Shown: positions 60,130-64,000 of the stretch, one piece after another
Layout: every line of letters begins with the position of its first letter
How positions within the stretch are numbered: the first letter of the stretch is position 1
Source: Holothuria scabra
Lineage: Eukaryota; Echinodermata; Holothuroidea; Aspidochirotida; Holothuriidae
Reading direction: 5' to 3'
DNA: 64,000 bases
Assembly (NCBI GenBank): GCA_037179385.1
Contig: CM074181.1
Location: forward strand, 50,178,394 to 50,242,393
Translations under genes and position numbers: made by a program
Notes under the pieces: generated by a model
Seen by the model: only the letters and a program-made list of their open reading frames with translations
Told to the model about the DNA's origin: nothing
Database searches by the model: none

Positions 60130-63100
60130 TGGCCATTGAGATAAGGTTAGTTATATGTTTGGTCGGACACCCGATACACATTATGTATCCCAGTAAATAC
60201 TGTGAATTTCATGACTTTGTGCCACAGTAACAACTGAGACGTGCTGATAAATCGGTAGCATGTACTAACTGGTACCACAGTAAGAAATGAGAAGAGATGA
60301 CATTCCATATAACGGGACACAACGCTGAATCGTTGATGGAACTGGAGTTCTTAGTCTAGGAAATTGAGAGCATCGAAGCATGGAAGTACTAATACTCTTT
60401 TGATCTAAACTTGTTGCTTTACACTCCGGGTAGAAGGCTACCGGTATCACGCCTAGATTAAAACAGGAGGCAGCAGATTGTAATGCAGAAGTCTCCATCA
60501 CCATGCACAGACACCCAATGTAGACTGGGCCCCTTTTCAAACCGAAGGAGACGGAACACATGTGAAAGAACACATGGGGTGCCAACATAGTTGAAGCCAA
60601 AGTCATCTTAAGGTTGAAAATTTCTTCCATTTCATGGAAATTTGCCTGCATCAAGTTGGATTATGATGTTAAGATCAGGGTCAACCTATACTGCGTCACC
60701 TGTCACATTCGTACCCTGCAAATATCACATTGGTCCGCCAACTCATCACTAAGAATCAGAATTAAGGAGATCACGGCTGTTGGTAAGGCTGGTTATAGTT
60801 AGGGATTAGGATCAGCCCTGTAGTATAACGACGCCCCTAAATTTCGACGCTCTTATGCTCTGAAAAATCAATTACTTTCCAAAACAGGCTTTGTTCCGAA
60901 AGCCCAATGTTCAGACAACTCGATCAACGGAATATGAGGCAATCACCGTCAAAATATAGCCTACTTTACCCTTCCATCACTACAGTAGGTACCCGAGGAA
61001 GTGTACAATATTGAAACTATTTATAATATTTTTAACTTAAAGACAGATAAGGGTATAGAACATTATAGTTGATTTGGGTCATACAGCACACTTCATTAAA
61101 GGGGAAATCCTCCCACCCCAAACTTCACTTCTTGTTGGGGAGTAACAGAAACTCTCACTTGGTTCAGCTGTTTAATTGACTGCTAATTTAAACAATGCAG
61201 ATTACCAAAGCTTATACTACAGAGCATGAACTGTTCCGAGAGTTTTTAGTTATAAACATTGAACTTTTGTATACTCACCATGAAGCAATGTAGGCCAAAG
61301 CTGATATCAGGGAGTTGCTAGCAACTTAAATTTTTCATCAAAAGATATGCTATAACTATGACCGTCTGGGGGTAAATTTCCCCCACCGCCATCCCAGATG
61401 TTCTGGCACTTTGTGTTAAGGTTCCATGCTGCTTTCAAAGTTTCCCCTCCCTTAAAAAATATCCTTTGCCCTTAGTTTGCCCACCCCCAGTTTTGACACT
61501 CTGGTGCTGCCACTGGGGGAGTACCAGCTAATTGAACAGAAATTTCTTGTCATGATCTCACGCGGGCTATAGTCTTATACGTTCATACGGTCCATTGATG
61601 TAAACGTGAAACTTTTCGCATCAAAGGACTGCAGAGGGGGATTGGGAAACTGTACACCCCCCCCCCCCCCATCATATGCATGATCATATGCAAACATGGG
61701 TAACAAAGGGTTGGAAGACTTACATGACACATGAAACCAATGTGATTAGGAGACCGTCTCACCTAATAGAAGGTTTACGAAACCAAAAATTTAAATGAGA
61801 AAGGGTCAGCAAAGCTGAAAAAGGTACGAAAAGGTTTGCGAAAATCAAAATGTGAAAGGGAGTCACAAAATTAAAAGGATGTCATGGCTCGCAAGACCCT
61901 ATTGAGGTCCGAGAGAACAAAAAGTAAAGTTCAGGTGGTTTTAATGTCAGCCTTGTGAATCTTAGCGTCCGTTTTAGTCTTGTGAACCTCTTGTCTTGGG
62001 AACCTTATTGATTTCCAGTCTTGCGAACCTTCGGTCTTGTGAACCCTACCACATTTTTGGTCTCGCGGTCCTTTGCTCTCGTGGCCATTCAGTCTCACTT
62101 GCTGTTACCAAGATGAGAAACCATTCGAGGTCTCTAAAATAAGGACAAAAGAAAGATTAGTCCTGGCTTATATATTGTCACACATTCTTGTCCATAGAGG
62201 CAAAATAGAAGGTGCACTTTAAATGTGACACCTTTGCTGAGAGATTTTTTATGAGTAATAAAAGTTGATGTCTGAATGCAGCAGAGGCTATGCTCATATG
62301 AGTGTAGCAAATGTTGTACCACAGTGCACGGGTTTTGACCAATATGGTTAGTTTAGCCCTTTTAGTCAACTGAAGTCACGGCATTAGAACACCTTAATTG
62401 TATGAACGGAAAGGCCAGATCATACATTAATATTGCTTCTCGTCAGTATATTTTATGTGCTTTTCTTACATTTAAACATAGCCATTTGTCACTCAAAACT
62501 TCCATTTTACAGTAGTCTGAAAAAACTCTCAGTTGGCAGAGCGCTTTGATTGTTATCGAATTAGTTTCTATTAGCAGGAAATGGGATAATGAGGACCATT
62601 AGGAATTCCTCTGCCTTAAGATTCAAAAACTAGTTTTGTACCCATCGAAACTACTTGTTTTTTAGCCTTACCAAACCCATTTAACTTGGTCTTCGACTTC
62701 CAGAAAAAAATTTAAATAGCCCAGGCAGTCGCCCCAAACTTATCTTACAATTTTCTTCTTATTTGTACTGTGTTATTTTTGGACACCAATATTGCACATT
62801 TGAGGCAGGTCAAGCAGTTACCCCTGGTGCATGGTCTTATGATCTCAATAGTCAATCATAAAACAGGATGGTCTATTGAACTACTTCATGCTGGGGGGGG
62901 GGGCACTCTCACCCATTACCTGAGCAAAGGGGAAAAGTGACAACAGATCATCTGTTATGTAACCAACTGGATAAGATGGATTCAATTCCACCCAGCCTCC
63001 CATTTGTGTACATTTTTATGGAGGGATCTCCAAAATGCAAATATGGGGGAGGTGATATCCATCATCCTTGCCGAAAATTTGGATTATTGTGAAAGCCAAT

Positions 63101-63800
63101 AAGTAATGTTCATTGAATTGCCATCTACCAGCACCTAAGGAGTTATCTTTTGGTATAATATGTATGCCAATGTCAAAATATAATAACTCCACATAGTCTT
63201 ATTAACCAGAACAGTTTATTGTGTAAACATTCACTACATGAATCAACATCAATCAGTGAAAAATTGAATAAACATTCATTCAAATTGAACTTTCATCAAC
63301 CATTTTAGTTTATCAAAACTATTGAAGTCTGTACTCAACTGCATCATCAGACAAATGATAAATGCATCATGAAAAAGTGGCTTTAATTGCATGTGTTCCT
63401 GCAAGCAATCCTGAATGGCGTGCCATATTTCACAAAAGTGACTTTCATGATACCATCTTTGGCACCATTTTAAGAGACTCAGCGTTAAAATAATTGCATA
63501 CTAGTAGTGTTCAAATAGCCAATCCATGGAGCGAGAGAATTTTTTAAATTAATAACTATTAACAAAACAATATATCAGAAAGTTGCACAACTGCATTTGA
63601 ATAAAACAAATGGCTAACCTATTATATCTTGAGATGTACTTGCTTTTATTGTTTTGCTTTGGTAATTGTTATTACAACCAACAAGCAAACAGGCCTATAA
63701 ATTTGAGACACTAAAATGGATCAAAGAATATATGAATAACATGTAATAACTACTTATATCATTGCTTGTTACTTCCATGTTCAATTGGAATTGTTTCAAA
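60130..63800. other. Unique-looking region without a supported gene
   Basis: It holds short C- and G-tracts (61658-61670, 62893-62902) and an imprecise repeat of GTCTTGTGAACC-type words at 61950-62090. The open frame at 60265-60654 on the minus strand has no recognisable domain. It lies outside the transporter duplications. Confidence 0.6.
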
Positions 63801-63809
63801 TATGCACAG

Positions 63810-63915
63810 CTACCGCCTCAATGAAAGTCACAGAGTAGACCAGCTACGTCGTGAAGAAAACTTTGCTTTGCATAAGTTCCCTGTAGCTAGTGTATCTGTC
63901 AAGGAAAAATTGCAG
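63810..63915 (+). CDS. Candidate internal exon of an unknown gene
   Basis: The acceptor ATATGCACAG and donor CAG|GTAAAG bound 106 nt that read one base plus 35 codons: YRLNESHRVDQLRREENF, then ALHKFPVASVSVKEKLQ. The composition is charged and looks protein-like, unlike neighbouring frames. No family is recognised, no partner exon is visible, and the pyrimidine tract is weak. Confidence 0.3.
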
Positions 63916-64000
63916 GTAAAGTACCTGTCAATGACCATCGATTTGTAACTCCAATTAGCAATTACGATTCTGGTACATACAAATAAAGCCAACAACTTAT

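Noticed and set aside
60265..60654. 129-residue open frame on the minus strand
   Set aside because: No recognisable domain and no splice or coding context; most likely chance.
62525..62565. tRNA D-arm-like CAGTTGGCAGAGCG
   Set aside because: No matching acceptor stem, anticodon loop or T arm could be found downstream; at best a fragment of a tRNA-derived repeat.

Overview
The window reads as AT-rich nuclear DNA from an animal, most likely a marine invertebrate; I cannot name the species. The evidence is GT-AG introns all in phase 1, long TA and CA microsatellites, a tRNA-derived SINE family, Penelope-like retroelements, hAT-type and TTAA-target (piggyBac-like) non-autonomous transposons, and no prokaryotic gene packing. 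There are no operons, ribosome binding sites, rRNA genes or CRISPR arrays. Most open frames in the sequence are chance frames or repeats.

The backbone is one gene family, a 12-membrane-segment major facilitator protein of the monocarboxylate transporter (SLC16/MCT-like) type, present four times in alternating orientation: copy A (-, about 0.5-15.6 kb), copy C (+, about 18.8-22.9 kb), copy D (-, about 26.5-35.8 kb) and copy B (+, about 37-59.2 kb). This A- C+ D- B+ order forms a nested inverted repeat. All four copies carry the same antisense SINE just upstream of exon 3 (or where exon 3 should be), so they descend from one ancestral unit. Only copy B can be assembled into a complete frame: four exons (43715-43901, 45603-45746, 57484-58266, 58344-58480), 1251 nt, 416 residues. 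A, C and D are broken. A has frameshifts, an in-frame stop in exon 4 and an inverted exon 2. C has an internally deleted exon 2 and no exons 3-4. D has duplicated exon 2 with stops, a frameshifted exon 3, a triplicated exon 3/4 junction and no exon 1.

The second intron of the intact gene (about 11.7 kb) holds a 5.9 kb tandem array (49549-55480) of about 357-bp units. Each unit is a 252-bp TTAA-flanked inverted-repeat element (a piggyBac-like MITE) plus a 95-bp spacer. The same MITE occurs singly at 34844-35094 and 39232-39482. Copy A shows the uninterrupted site with a single TTAA, so the array arose or arrived after the A/B duplication. Its units show higher-order structure (a 714-bp dimer and a block of about 1435 bp, each duplicated).

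Between C and D (22.9-26.5 kb) lie TA-rich microsatellites, a small inverted-repeat element and a degraded Penelope-like element joined directly to the triplicated end of copy D. Further insertions show clear target duplications: a 1.49-kb hAT element with a transposase remnant (12972-14462), a nested 273-bp hAT-type element (29134-29406) inside a 1.3-kb inverted-repeat element (28821-30138), and a 1.28-kb element (37213-38496). Beyond 59.2 kb there is a second Penelope-like fragment, then about 4 kb with only one weak exon candidate near the right edge.
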